Assembly (NCBI GenBank): GCA_026645575.1 | Contig: JAPKMW010000074.1 | Coordinates: 1 to 57,614 of the forward strand | Length of the DNA stretch: 57,614 bases | Direction: 5' to 3' | Source of the DNA: Caldilineaceae bacterium | GTDB lineage: Bacteria > Chloroflexota > Anaerolineae > Caldilineales > Caldilineaceae | In this document: in pieces, positions 1 to 8,518 of the stretch | Position numbering within the stretch: position 1 is the stretch's first letter | Layout of the letters: each line of letters opens with the position of its first letter | Program-made: the position numbers and the translations under genes | Notes under the pieces: generated by a model | What the model was told of the DNA's origin: nothing | Seen by the model: the letters and a program-made list of their open reading frames with translations, nothing else | Databases searched by the model: none

Positions 1-62
1 TCCTCAAAAACAAGACACCTTTTGACTCTAATTATGGCCAGCCGCCACTGCCCGCAACGTAG

Positions 63-1370
63 TATCTGTCGGCAAAGGCCGTGACGTACCTCGGTCAGGC
101 GGGGAACAGCGCGCAGCGGCTGGGCGCGCACACGGAAGCGATTCAATACTTACAAGCGGGGTTGGCCCTCCTTGCCACCTTACCAGACGCCGATCAACAG
201 ATCCATCAGGAGCTGGCCCTGTAACTGAGTCTGGCGAATACACTCAGTTCAGCCAAAGGCTCTGGTGTTGCGGTGGTGGGCAACGCCTATCGCCGCGCCC
301 ATCAACTCTGTCATCAAGTTGGGGAGACCGCCGCTTGGGTCGGGGCGCTCAATGGTTTGCGCAACTACCATTCGATTCGAGGCGAATGGGCAGAGATACG
401 GGCCGTGTGCGAGGAGATGCTACAACTGGCCTACCAGCAGACCGATCCGATCCATCAGGTGGCTGCGCACCGGTCGCTGGGCAATACGCTGGTCTGGCTG
501 GGCGCCTTTGCCGACGCCCGGCGCCATTTGGAACAGGGGCTTACGCTCTATGATCGCCGACAACATGCGGGCTATGTACAACTTTACGGCCAGGATTTAG
601 GGGTTGCCTGTCAAACCAATCTATTTATGACGCTCTGGTTGCTTGGCTATCCTGACCAGGCGCTGGCACGCAGTAATGAGGTGCTGGCGCTGGCGGAAAC
701 CCTGGCGCACCCCAGGAGTTTGACCTATGCCTACGTTTGGAAAGCCCAACTGCATTGGTTGCGCCGCGAGCCGGAGCAGGCGCAACGGCTGGCCGAGATG
801 ACCCTGCAGCTAACGACGACCTATGAAGCGCCGTTGTGGTGGGCCGTCGCAGCTTGTGTGCGAGGCATGGCCCTGATTAGTCAAGGGCAGGTTGACGCGG
901 GGATCGACCAGCTTCAGCAGGGTTTCCAAAGTTACCACAATTGTGGCGCAACAGCAGGTCAGGCCTTTCCGTCGATGGCGCTGGCCGTAGGCTACAGCCA
1001 GTTAGGACAAGCTACGCAAGGATTGACAATTCTGGACGAGGCGCTGGCAAGCCTGGGCGAGGAACAGTGCTGGCTGGCCGAAATCTACCGGTTACAGGGT
1101 GCGTTGCGCTTGCAACAGGCAGAGCAAGCGGGTTCACCTACGGCTGCTATCGAGGCCGAAGCGTTGTTTGTGCAGGCCATTGACCTGGCCCGTCGCCAAG
1201 CGGCCAAATCTTTTGAACTACGGGCCACGCTGAGTCTCTGCCGCTTGTGGCAGGCGCAGGGCAAGGGTGACGCGGCGCGCCAACCGTTGGCGGCCATCTA
1301 TGGCTGGTTTGCGGAAGGGTTGGCAACACCTGATTTGGTTGAGGCCCGCACCCTGTTGAATACAGGCTGA
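63..1370 (+). pseudogene. C-terminal TPR fragment of an AfsR/adenylate-cyclase-like regulator, broken by stop codons
   Basis: An open frame from 273 to 1370 encodes 365 residues of repeated helical pairs rich in Ala, Leu and Gln (for example ALARSNEVLALAETLAHP and GIDQLQQGFQSYHNCGATA). This is typical of the C-terminal TPR region of large ATPase-type regulators. The same frame continues upstream with homologous-looking sequence (YLGQAGNSAQRLGAHTEAIQ), interrupted by an in-frame TAA at 222-224, where the family usually reads LALQLSLG, and by a TAG at 60-62. No ATPase or DNA-binding domain is present. I read it as the decayed 3' end of a gene that once extended left of the window. The ATG at 273 is probably not a native start. 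Confidence 0.7.
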
Positions 1371-1395
1371 GCAACGATCCTAACTTGATCACTGG

Positions 1396-1680
1396 TTACT
1401 GAATCGACCAATCGACAAGCCGAAGCTCTGGCACTTGTTGAAAATCACGCAAATTGCCGGTGACGACCGTCGCGTTTTGGCACAGCGCAATGGCCGCAAT
1501 GCGCAGATCCTGTGAGCCGATGCGAACCTTGGCTTGCCGGCGTTGCTCAAACTTGAGGAGTACCTCAGGCTCATAGGGTAAAACTTGGAGAGTGTGCCGC
1601 AGTGAAGTCACCCGCGCTGCATCTATCGGTAAGCTTTTGGCCCTAGCAACCCCGCCCCAGATTTCGGCGAGAGCGCCGGT
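1396..1680 (-). pseudogene. VapC-type PIN-domain toxin, C-terminal remnant
   Basis: The minus-strand frame ends with GSQDLRIAAIALCQNATVVT followed by GNLRDFQQVPELRLVDW. This is the usual C-terminal half of a type II VapC toxin: the D-IAA helix, the strand with T-G/N, then the F-V-L-D-W end. Reading back past the GTG at 1611, the frame continues with TGALAEIWGGVARAKS, which matches the middle of PIN domains. The N-terminal strand carrying the first catalytic Asp (MxxLDTN) cannot be found, and no antitoxin gene lies next to it. It is probably inactive debris. Confidence 0.55.
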
Positions 1681-1809
1681 GGCCTTCCAGGCGCGAATGC
1701 TTGGCGAGAGAGCCGTGATCTGCAGACGATACGGTTGTTCCTCCCCAGCTTTGGCGGGTAGGAGGGGGCGGCTGAATCGTTAGTCGCGATAGAAAATCGC
1801 ATCAGGAAC

Positions 1810-1838
1810 TTGTGTTGCTGCACCGAATCGGGTAAGAT
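1810..1838 (+). promoter_or_regulatory. Candidate sigma-70 promoter of the flavin monooxygenase gene
   Basis: TTGTGT at 1810-1815 and TAAGAT at 1833-1838 are separated by 17 bp, close to consensus for a housekeeping promoter. They lie about 70 bp before the start codon at 1908. The match is by eye only. Confidence 0.4.
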
Positions 1839-1907
1839 GAGGCACGGGTTTGTGCCATGATCTTGCAACCCGATCCCAACGTATCGACAACTACATAGGA
1901 GAAGCTC

Positions 1908-3710
1908 ATGAGCAATGGTGTACTGACAGCTACGGAGCAAGTGACGGCTTGGCTGTCCAGCTTTGGCAACGCCTTGGCCGACGGCGATAGTGCCGGCGCA
2001 ACCGCCTTCTTTGACACAGAGTGCTATTGGCGTGACTTGATTTCGTTTACTTGGAACATTAAAACCCTGGAGAGTCAGGACGAAATCAGCGCCATGTTGC
2101 AAGCGCAACTGCCCTATGTGCAACCCAGCCACTGGCAAATCGAAGGCGAGGCCAGCACCGCCGGTGGGGTGACGGAAGGCTGGTTTACCTTTGAAACCGC
2201 AGTCGCACGGGGCAAAGGGCAGATCCGCCTTAAGGGTGACAAATGTTGGACCTTGTTAACCACGATGGTCGAACTGAAAGGCTTTGAGGAAAAGCGTGGC
2301 CCCACCCGCGACAAAGGCGTTGTCCACGGCGCCGATAAAGCGCGCCAGACCTGGCTCGAACGCAAGCAACAGGAAGAAGCCGAGCTGGGCTACACCAAAC
2401 AGCCCTATGTGGTCATCATCGGCGGTGGTCAGGGCGGCATTGGCCTGGGCGCCCGCTTAAAACGGCTGAACGTGCCCACCATCATCATTGAAAAGAACGA
2501 ACGCCCCGGTGATTCCTGGCGCAAACGCTACAAATCCCTCTGTCTGCATGACCCCGTCTGGTATGATCACATGCCCTATCTGCCCTTCCCTGATCATTGG
2601 CCGATCTTTTCGCCCAAAGACAAGATCGGTGACTGGTTGGAGATGTACACCAAGGTGATGGAACTGAACTACTGGGGTTCCACGGAGTGTAAAAGCGCCC
2701 ACTACGATGAAGCCAACCAGGAATGGATCGTGACGGTGGAACGGGCCGGGCAGCCGGTGGTGTTGCGGCCCAAACAGTTGGTGCTGGCGACCGGCATGTC
2801 GGGCATTCCCAATGTGCCGCAAATTCCGGGCGCTGAAACTTTCCAAGGCGATATTCACCACTCCAGCCGCCATCCGGGCGCCGAACAGTACCGGGGCAAA
2901 AAGTGTGTTGTCCTTGGCTCCAACAACTCGGCCCACGACATCTGCGCTGCGCTCTGGGAAAATGACGCCGATGTGACCATGATTCAACGCTCCTCAACCC
3001 ACATTGCCAAATCGGACACCTTGATGGAATTGGCGCTAGGCGGGCTTTACTCCGAGGAGGCGCTCAAAGCCGGTGTTGACCATCACAAAGGGGACCTGAT
3101 CTTTGCCTCGATTCCTTACAAGATCATGCACACCTTCCAGATTCCGGTCTATGAAGAGATGGCGCGGCGGGATGCCGATCTCTATGACCGCTTGCGCAAG
3201 GTGGGCTTTATGCTCGACTTTGGTGACGACGGTTCCGGCTTATTTATGAAATATTTGCGTCGCGGCTCCGGCTATTACATCGATGTCGGCGCCTCTGACC
3301 TGATCGCCGACGGCCAGATCAAGCTGAAAAGTGGCGTGAATATCGAACAGATCAAAGAAAACTCGGTGGTGCTGACCGATGGCACGGAACTGCCGGCCGA
3401 CTTGATTGTGCTGGCGACCGGTTACGGCTCGATGAATGGCTGGGCGGCCAAGATCATCTCGCAGGAGGTGGCGGACAAAGTGGGTAAATGTTGGGGACTC
3501 GGCTCGAATACGACCAAAGACCCCGGCCCCTGGGAAGGCGAATTGCGCAACATGTGGAAACCCACCCAGCAACCGGCGCTCTGGTTCCACGGTGGTAACC
3601 TCCATCAATCGCGCCACTATTCGCAGTTCTTGTCGCTGCAACTGAAGGCGCGCCTGGAAGGCATTCCTACGCCGGTCTACGGCCTGGCGCCGGTCTATCA
3701 TTTGCAGTAA
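1908..3710 (+). CDS. Flavin-containing monooxygenase with N-terminal NTF2-like domain
   Basis: Predicted NAD(P)H- and FAD-dependent monooxygenase of the FMO/YUCCA-like group. Residues 1-130 resemble a SnoaL/NTF2-like cone fold (AFFDTECYWRDLISFTWNI). The FAD Rossmann motif is IIGGGQGGIGLGARL at about 170-184. It is followed by the W-R-Y-L-L-H-P-Y segment common in these enzymes, an FMO-like F-G-x-x-x-H stretch (FQGDIHHSSRH), the second nucleotide-binding motif VVLGSNNSAHDI, and the C-terminal LATGYG motif. AGGAGAA precedes the ATG by 4 nt, supporting this start. At 600 aa it is longer than a plain FMO because of the N-terminal domain. The substrate cannot be read from sequence. It is convergent with the amidohydrolase operon downstream. 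Confidence 0.85.
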   Translation: MSNGVLTATEQVTAWLSSFGNALADGDSAGATAFFDTECYWRDLISFTWNIKTLESQDEISAMLQAQLPYVQPSHWQIEGEASTAGGVTEGWFTFETAVARGKGQIRLKGDKCWTLLTTMVELKGFEEKRGPTRDKGVVHGADKARQTWLERKQQEEAELGYTKQPYVVIIGGGQGGIGLGARLKRLNVPTIIIEKNERPGDSWRKRYKSLCLHDPVWYDHMPYLPFPDHWPIFSPKDKIGDWLEMYTKVMELNYWGSTECKSAHYDEANQEWIVTVERAGQPVVLRPKQLVLATGMSGIPNVPQIPGAETFQGDIHHSSRHPGAEQYRGKKCVVLGSNNSAHDICAALWENDADVTMIQRSSTHIAKSDTLMELALGGLYSEEALKAGVDHHKGDLIFASIPYKIMHTFQIPVYEEMARRDADLYDRLRKVGFMLDFGDDGSGLFMKYLRRGSGYYIDVGASDLIADGQIKLKSGVNIEQIKENSVVLTDGTELPADLIVLATGYGSMNGWAAKIISQEVADKVGKCWGLGSNTTKDPGPWEGELRNMWKPTQQPALWFHGGNLHQSRHYSQFLSLQLKARLEGIPTPVYGLAPVYHLQ

Positions 3711-3730
3711 TGCACTGGCGTTAGGTAAAA

Positions 3731-3775
3731 ATAACCCTGGGAGCGCCGGCAGGGATGCCGGGATCCTAGGGTTAT
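3731..3775. terminator. Bidirectional hairpin between convergent genes
   Basis: The arms ATAACCCT (3731-3738) and AGGGTTAT (3768-3775) enclose a second GC-rich hairpin (GCCGGCAGGGATGCCGG). The right arm overlaps the stop codon of the minus-strand amidohydrolase at 3772-3774. Its position between two convergent stops suggests a shared terminator. There is no strong T tract. Confidence 0.55.
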
Positions 3776-5010
3776 AGCTCAAGCAGAAGCGATGACTGAC
3801 GCTGCGTTTCGGCAACGAGTTTGCCCCGTAGGATCACAAAGCGTTTATCGACCTGGAATTGCAAAGCGCGATGCCAGTCCGGTGCGTTGAGAACCAAGAT
3901 GTTAGCATCAGCACCAACATGTAGCCCATAGTTCGGCACCTTGAGTACCTGCGCCGGTGTTGTCGTCACCATCGGCAGCACTTGATTGACCTCGCCATTC
4001 CAGGCAAATTGCCCATTGTGCGCCATAAAGTGCGCCACTTCGAGCAGATCGTTACGACCAAAGGGGTAGAACCAGTTGTCAATGTCATCCTGCCCACAGG
4101 CCACCGGCACCCCGGCGTCGAGCAATTCACGGACACGGGTAAGGCCGCGCGGCCAGGGTTGACGGGGCGGGAACTCCGTGGCAATCAGCGAAACGTGACT
4201 ATTGGAAAAAATGGTGATGCTGGCGGCTTTGAGCAGGACAATTACTTTATTCGCATAGGCGTCGGGGTAGAAAGAAAGGGCCGCGCACTGGGTCGCCGAC
4301 ACGCGCCCATGATAGTTGTTGCTCAAGGTCTGGCGGGCGACATATTCCAACGTGCGCGATTCCGCATCGGCGACATCGTCGCAGACAAAATGGAGGTCTT
4401 TGTCAAAGGCTTTCGCCAAGGCAAAGCACATATCGGTATGGCGTTGTTGGGCCGTCTCGCCTCGTTCGATCCACGGAATGCCGCCCACCACATCCGCGCC
4501 CAGTTCCAATGCTTCCCGCATTAGGTCGGGCGTGCGTTCGCTGGTTACGCCATCTTGCGGAAAGGCGACGACTTCCACCTTCATTAAATGTTGGTAACGT
4601 TCACGAATTTGAAGCAAGCCTTGCACGGCTGTCACACCTGACGCTTCATCAACGTCGCCAAAGAGACGAATGGCGCCAGTGCCGTTTTGGATTGCCAGCC
4701 GCATCACCTCATCGACACGGGCAGCGACATCGTCAACGGTATACAATTGCTTGACATGATGGGCCGCTTGGAAACGGGGTAATGCCTGCACAGCAGCGGG
4801 TAAGGTAGTTAAGAGTCGCCGCCAGAAGGATTTGCAGGCGTGAAGCTGCCCATTGACAAATGCCGGCAAAGTTAAGCGCTGTTCAGCGGCCAGTTCGACA
4901 GGGGCAGAGGCGGCAAGCGCTGGTTCGATGGCGACAATGGTTCCATTGCTAATACCAATATCGACGATGTTGCCCTCTTGGAGACGAGCTTGACGAATGA
5001 TTAAATTCAT
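3772..5010 (-). CDS. Cytosine-deaminase-like amidohydrolase paralogue lacking metal ligands (putative pseudoenzyme)
   Basis: The fold and length (412 aa) match the CodA-like amidohydrolases, and the whole protein aligns with the product of the next gene upstream in the operon. The active site is eroded. The HxH motif is QLH (Q55-L56-H57). The third metal His of the usual HCDE motif is Val209, giving VCDD, so the catalytic Glu becomes Asp212. The SH/GH histidine is Gln241 (SATQCAAL). Asp308 (GQDDID) remains. The reading frame is intact with no stops, and AGGAAATAC precedes the ATG, so it is expressed and maintained rather than decayed. It may be a regulatory or structural partner of its active paralogue, or use a different mechanism. 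That role is inference. Confidence 0.75.
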   Translation of the reverse strand: MNLIIRQARLQEGNIVDIGISNGTIVAIEPALAASAPVELAAEQRLTLPAFVNGQLHACKSFWRRLLTTLPAAVQALPRFQAAHHVKQLYTVDDVAARVDEVMRLAIQNGTGAIRLFGDVDEASGVTAVQGLLQIRERYQHLMKVEVVAFPQDGVTSERTPDLMREALELGADVVGGIPWIERGETAQQRHTDMCFALAKAFDKDLHFVCDDVADAESRTLEYVARQTLSNNYHGRVSATQCAALSFYPDAYANKVIVLLKAASITIFSNSHVSLIATEFPPRQPWPRGLTRVRELLDAGVPVACGQDDIDNWFYPFGRNDLLEVAHFMAHNGQFAWNGEVNQVLPMVTTTPAQVLKVPNYGLHVGADANILVLNAPDWHRALQFQVDKRFVILRGKLVAETQRQSSLLLEL

Positions 5011-5021
5011 GTATTTCCTTT

Positions 5022-5040
5022 CGGGGGTTGAAACCCCCGT
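5022..5040. repeat. Short GC-rich hairpin between the two amidohydrolase genes
   Basis: CGGGGGTT and AACCCCCG surround a 3-base loop inside the 36-bp gap between the paralogous amidohydrolase genes. It could attenuate transcription into the last gene of the operon or stabilise the upstream message. Confidence 0.5.
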
Positions 5041-5046
5041 CTACCG

Positions 5047-6285
5047 TCAGCCGTCGCTCCGCGACTGGTTAGGGGTGAAATGCCAGTGGCGGTCGGTTTG
5101 GGTTTGCACGAGTAGACGACCATTCTTGAACGTTGCGAGCCGGGGCGGAATGGTGGTGACGGCTGCCAGACAAGCGGTCGTATCCACCACGACCAGATCG
5201 GCCCGTTTCCCTATGCCGATCCCATAATCAGCTAACCCTAAGGCTTGGGCGGGGTTCTGCGTGACCATCTGTAAGCTCTGCTGAATTTCTGCTTCCCCCG
5301 ATAGATGGGCTACATGAGCGTTCAGGTTGGCGATCTGGAGCAGGTCGTAGCTGCCAAAGGGGTTGAACGGATCGCTCACATTGTCCGACGCAGCGCTGAC
5401 GTTGACGCCACGGGCCAATAGCTCTTTAACTCGTGTTACCCCGCGTGGGATTGGTTGGTGATTGCGCCCCATCAACACCAAATTGCAGGAGGGCAGCGTG
5501 ATAATGTTGAGCTGCGCCTGCGCTACCTTGTCCATGACCCGTGCTGCCGTGGCTCCATCCACAAAGGCGAGCGAACAGCAATGGCCCGCTGTCACCAGTC
5601 CCTGCATCCCGTGGGCCACCGTTTGCTCGGCCAGCATCTCCAGACTGAGCATTTGCGGATCTTCGGTTTCATCAACGTGGAGATCAATGGGCTTGCCAAA
5701 GGCTTCCGCTAGGGCAAACGCCGCCTTCACCTCGGCTTGCGGATCAGGGGTTAACGCCGGTACACCGCCGACAAAATCCAACCCCAGCGTTAGCGCGCTG
5801 CGTATCGCTTCTCTTTGTTCGGCTGAACCACTTGGATAGCCGAGCGCAACCAATTGCAGATCGATCATTCCCCGCCATTCTTCCCGCAGGGCTAGAATCG
5901 TCTCCACGGTTGCCAAATCGCTGGCCGCCTCGACATCGACATGGGAACGCATGGCCGTCACCCCGTTGGCAACGGCCGTTTGTAATGCGCGCCGTACTGT
6001 CGCCTGAATTTGTTCTCTGGTGCGGTTGCGTTTGTGGGCGCGCCAAACTTCAATGGCCTCAATCAGCGTGCCACTCTGGTTGTGCAGCGGGAAATAGGTT
6101 TTGTCCAGATGGGTATGGGCATCGACCAGCCCCGGCAAGACCACCCGCCCCTGTAGATCCCATTCATTGACCGCGGTCAACGGCAACGCCGCCCCAACTG
6201 CCGTAATGCGACCGGCGGCGATGGCAATATCGGTAAGTGGCGCCGAATCAGTCAAGCGCGCCTGTCGTAAAATCCAATCAGTCAT
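5047..6285 (-). CDS. Cytosine-deaminase-like amidohydrolase
   Basis: Metal-dependent amidohydrolase of the CodA / N-isopropylammelide hydrolase group, expected to hydrolyse an exocyclic or ring C-N bond of a heterocycle in the cytosol. The full ligand set is visible: H57-T-H59 (LVDAHTHLDKTYF), H203 with Glu206 (DLHVDETEDP), H235 (TAGHCCSL) and D301 (SAASDN). I chose the ATG at 6285 over the GTG two codons upstream because GGGTG sits nearer the normal distance; the difference is two residues. It follows the creatininase-family gene across an 81-bp gap holding a perfect palindrome. The substrate is unknown; neighbours suggest a nitrogen heterocycle. Confidence 0.85.
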   Translation of the reverse strand: MTDWILRQARLTDSAPLTDIAIAAGRITAVGAALPLTAVNEWDLQGRVVLPGLVDAHTHLDKTYFPLHNQSGTLIEAIEVWRAHKRNRTREQIQATVRRALQTAVANGVTAMRSHVDVEAASDLATVETILALREEWRGMIDLQLVALGYPSGSAEQREAIRSALTLGLDFVGGVPALTPDPQAEVKAAFALAEAFGKPIDLHVDETEDPQMLSLEMLAEQTVAHGMQGLVTAGHCCSLAFVDGATAARVMDKVAQAQLNIITLPSCNLVLMGRNHQPIPRGVTRVKELLARGVNVSAASDNVSDPFNPFGSYDLLQIANLNAHVAHLSGEAEIQQSLQMVTQNPAQALGLADYGIGIGKRADLVVVDTTACLAAVTTIPPRLATFKNGRLLVQTQTDRHWHFTPNQSRSDG

Positions 6286-6309
6286 AAGCACCCATCAAAA
6301 TCATATCCG

Positions 6310-6363
6310 GTAGTAAAGACTTTAGTCTTTCTCTGGTCGCGCAAAGACTAAAGTCTTTACTAC
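6310..6363. repeat. Perfect 21-bp-arm palindrome, AAAGACTTTAG family
   Basis: Two perfect complementary 21-bp arms (6310-6330 and 6343-6363), each containing the self-palindromic core AAAGACTTTAGTCTTT, flank a 12-bp loop. It lies immediately 3' of the creatininase-family gene. Related copies occur at 17341-17392 and 23378-23428, and a single arm at 28894-28914. Confidence 0.9.
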
Positions 6364-6366
6364 GAT

Positions 6367-7155
6367 TTACGCAACAAAGGTTGGCGTCTCAAAGCGGCTG
6401 ATTTCCGTAATCAGCGCCCCCAATCGCTCGGTGGCGGCATCTAGCATGGCCTGCCCCTTTTCGGCTGTCCCCAGCGTAGCATCGCCAAAGACGCCGGTGG
6501 GACTCCAATCGCGACTGAGCCAGGCGGTAGCGGCCTGTCCAAAGAAAAAGAGCGGCGTGCCGGTGTCGGGAAAGGGGGCGAAATGCCGCGTCGCCTTGTC
6601 CATCTGCACCAGTTCCGGCGCAATGGCTAACATGAGGGATGTTTCCAGTTCACCGGCATGAAAACCCAGGCGCTGCTCCTCTGCTGTAATCGGAAAGGGT
6701 GCGTTGACGAAAAGCCCTGGTTGCAGAGAGAAGCAGTAGAGATTGGTGCGCACCCGAATATCGCGCGCCGCCATTTCCAGCAGCGCCATGTTGCCGCCAT
6801 GCCCATTGAGAAAAACCAGCCGGCGAAAACCCGCCGCTTTGACACTGTCGGCAATATCGTGCAAAACGGCCAGCAAGGTCGAAGCGGAGAGGCTGATCGT
6901 GCCGGGAAAGCCGGTATGTTCATTGCTCTTGCCATAGTTGAGCGGCGGCAGCGCCCAGGCTTTTACACTTTCCGGCAACCGGGCCAGGGTGACATCCAGC
7001 ACATGGGTCACCTGGCAGGTGTCGGTGATGGTGGGCAGGTGGGGGCCATGTTGCTCAATGGCGCCGATGGGGAGGATGACCACGCCTTCGGTTTTGTCTA
7101 GTTCGGCGATCTCTTGCCAGGTGTAATGGGCCAGATTACGGCGAAGATCAGTCAT
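6367..7155 (-). CDS. Creatininase-family amidohydrolase
   Basis: A 262-aa protein with the hallmarks of the creatininase fold: LPIGAIEQHGPHLPTITDT near residue 27 (metal-binding Glu and His), a YGKSNEHTGFPGTISL segment, and NGHGGN near residue 115. The family hydrolyses cyclic or linear amides (creatinine, the formamide of a ribosylaminopyrimidine in ArfB) and includes the peptidase MftE. It starts 4 bp after the stop of the FAD-linked oxidase gene, so the two are probably translationally linked. A role in opening a ring amide in the pathway encoded here is inference. Confidence 0.85.
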   Translation of the reverse strand: MTDLRRNLAHYTWQEIAELDKTEGVVILPIGAIEQHGPHLPTITDTCQVTHVLDVTLARLPESVKAWALPPLNYGKSNEHTGFPGTISLSASTLLAVLHDIADSVKAAGFRRLVFLNGHGGNMALLEMAARDIRVRTNLYCFSLQPGLFVNAPFPITAEEQRLGFHAGELETSLMLAIAPELVQMDKATRHFAPFPDTGTPLFFFGQAATAWLSRDWSPTGVFGDATLGTAEKGQAMLDAATERLGALITEISRFETPTFVA

Positions 7156-7159
7156 GTGG

Positions 7160-8509
7160 TTATGCGCTTTCCAGTCGTTTGAGGTGCCCAGGGTTCAACA
7201 GACCTTGGGGGTCCCAGCGTGCTTTGGCGTCGAGCAAGGTCTGCCCATTCCAGCGTACATCCTCGTCGAGATAGTGCGTATGCGGGTTGGCGATCCAGAT
7301 GCCGATCTTTTCACAATAGTCCATCAACTCCCACAGTTGATCACGATCCTGGTAGCGCACTAAACTCAACCCTTGTGGATAGAGCCGGCCACGGAACTTC
7401 ATAAACTCGATATGCTCCAAAATCTGGTCGCCATAGCGTTCTTTGCGCAGGCGGAGTTGTTCGTAGACCCGATCCGGGTCAAATTGATCTTGCAGATAGG
7501 TGATGTTTTCATCCACCTTCATTGCCCAGAGTGTCGTGTGATTCCAGGCGAAATCCGAGAGCAACAGCCCCCGTTTCAGATAATCTTCCGGCGGACTCTG
7601 CCAGGTGACAACGCCGCCAAAGGGCGCTACCCGCGCCTGCAATTCGGTTTGGTCAATGGTCAACATGAGCAACATTTGTGCTTTGCCCTCCGGCGACGCG
7701 CCGGCGCGCACCAGTTGACGGAAGAAGGAGGGGATCGGCCATTCGAGAACCGTGATCAACCGTTTTGCCAGCGTCGGGTCATGGGCCAACCTCTCGCCGC
7801 AGCGCAGCCCGGCGTCAAAGGTGTCAAAGCTGACCACATATTGTGCCCACGGCTGGGCCGGCGCCAGGGCAAAGGTCAAGTCGGCAATCACACAACTCAG
7901 GCCGCAATTGTGGATCACTCCTTGGAGTTCCTCTGGGTCGGTGATGGTGAGAATGCGGGGTGTCTCTTCAATGGTGACAATGGTTGCGCCCCGGACATTA
8001 TCATCATCCCAGAGCGTGCCCCAGGTGACAGAGCCAACACCGCCAGAGCCGCCGGCCAGAAAGCCGCCCGCCGTGGCGGTGAGTAGGGTGCTGGGGTAGA
8101 AACGCAACTCAGCGCCAACCTTGCGCGCAGCATGTTCAATCGTATTGAGAACCACCCCGGTCTCGACCCGCACTTCATCCTGTGTGAGGTTGAGAATCTT
8201 GTCGAGCCGTCGGGTGTTGAGAACCAGACCGCCGCGCAGGGGCACGCTTTGTCCATAGTTGCCGGTCGCCGCGCCGCGCAGGGTAATGGGGAGTTGGGCG
8301 CGCACCGCCACGGCAATCGTCGCCACCAGTTCATCGATCGTGCCGGGGCGCACAATGACCTCGCCCACCTTGCCGTCTAGTTGCGGCTTGAGAACGGGCG
8401 AGTACCAGTAACAATCGCGTGAGTTATTTTCGAGTTGGGCGGCGTCGGTGATCACATGGTCAGCGCCGACAACCGCAGCCAGGGCTTGCAACGTTTGTGT
8501 GGAAATCAT
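7160..8509 (-). CDS. FAD-linked oxidase (FAD_binding_4 / glycolate oxidase GlcD type)
   Basis: A 449-aa flavoprotein. The N-terminal PCMH-type FAD domain shows VRPGTIDELVATIAVAV, LRGAATGNYGQSVPL and the long glycine-rich motif FLAGGSGGVGSVTWG around residues 150-165, as in D-lactate/glycolate-type dehydrogenases. The C-terminal half is more divergent and would define the substrate. The gene is tightly packed between the RibD-like reductase gene (9-bp gap) and the creatininase-family gene (4-bp gap), which points to a common pathway. Probably cytosolic, as no signal or membrane segment is seen. Confidence 0.8.
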   Translation of the reverse strand: MISTQTLQALAAVVGADHVITDAAQLENNSRDCYWYSPVLKPQLDGKVGEVIVRPGTIDELVATIAVAVRAQLPITLRGAATGNYGQSVPLRGGLVLNTRRLDKILNLTQDEVRVETGVVLNTIEHAARKVGAELRFYPSTLLTATAGGFLAGGSGGVGSVTWGTLWDDDNVRGATIVTIEETPRILTITDPEELQGVIHNCGLSCVIADLTFALAPAQPWAQYVVSFDTFDAGLRCGERLAHDPTLAKRLITVLEWPIPSFFRQLVRAGASPEGKAQMLLMLTIDQTELQARVAPFGGVVTWQSPPEDYLKRGLLLSDFAWNHTTLWAMKVDENITYLQDQFDPDRVYEQLRLRKERYGDQILEHIEFMKFRGRLYPQGLSLVRYQDRDQLWELMDYCEKIGIWIANPHTHYLDEDVRWNGQTLLDAKARWDPQGLLNPGHLKRLESA

Positions 8510-8518
8510 GGGTGCAAC

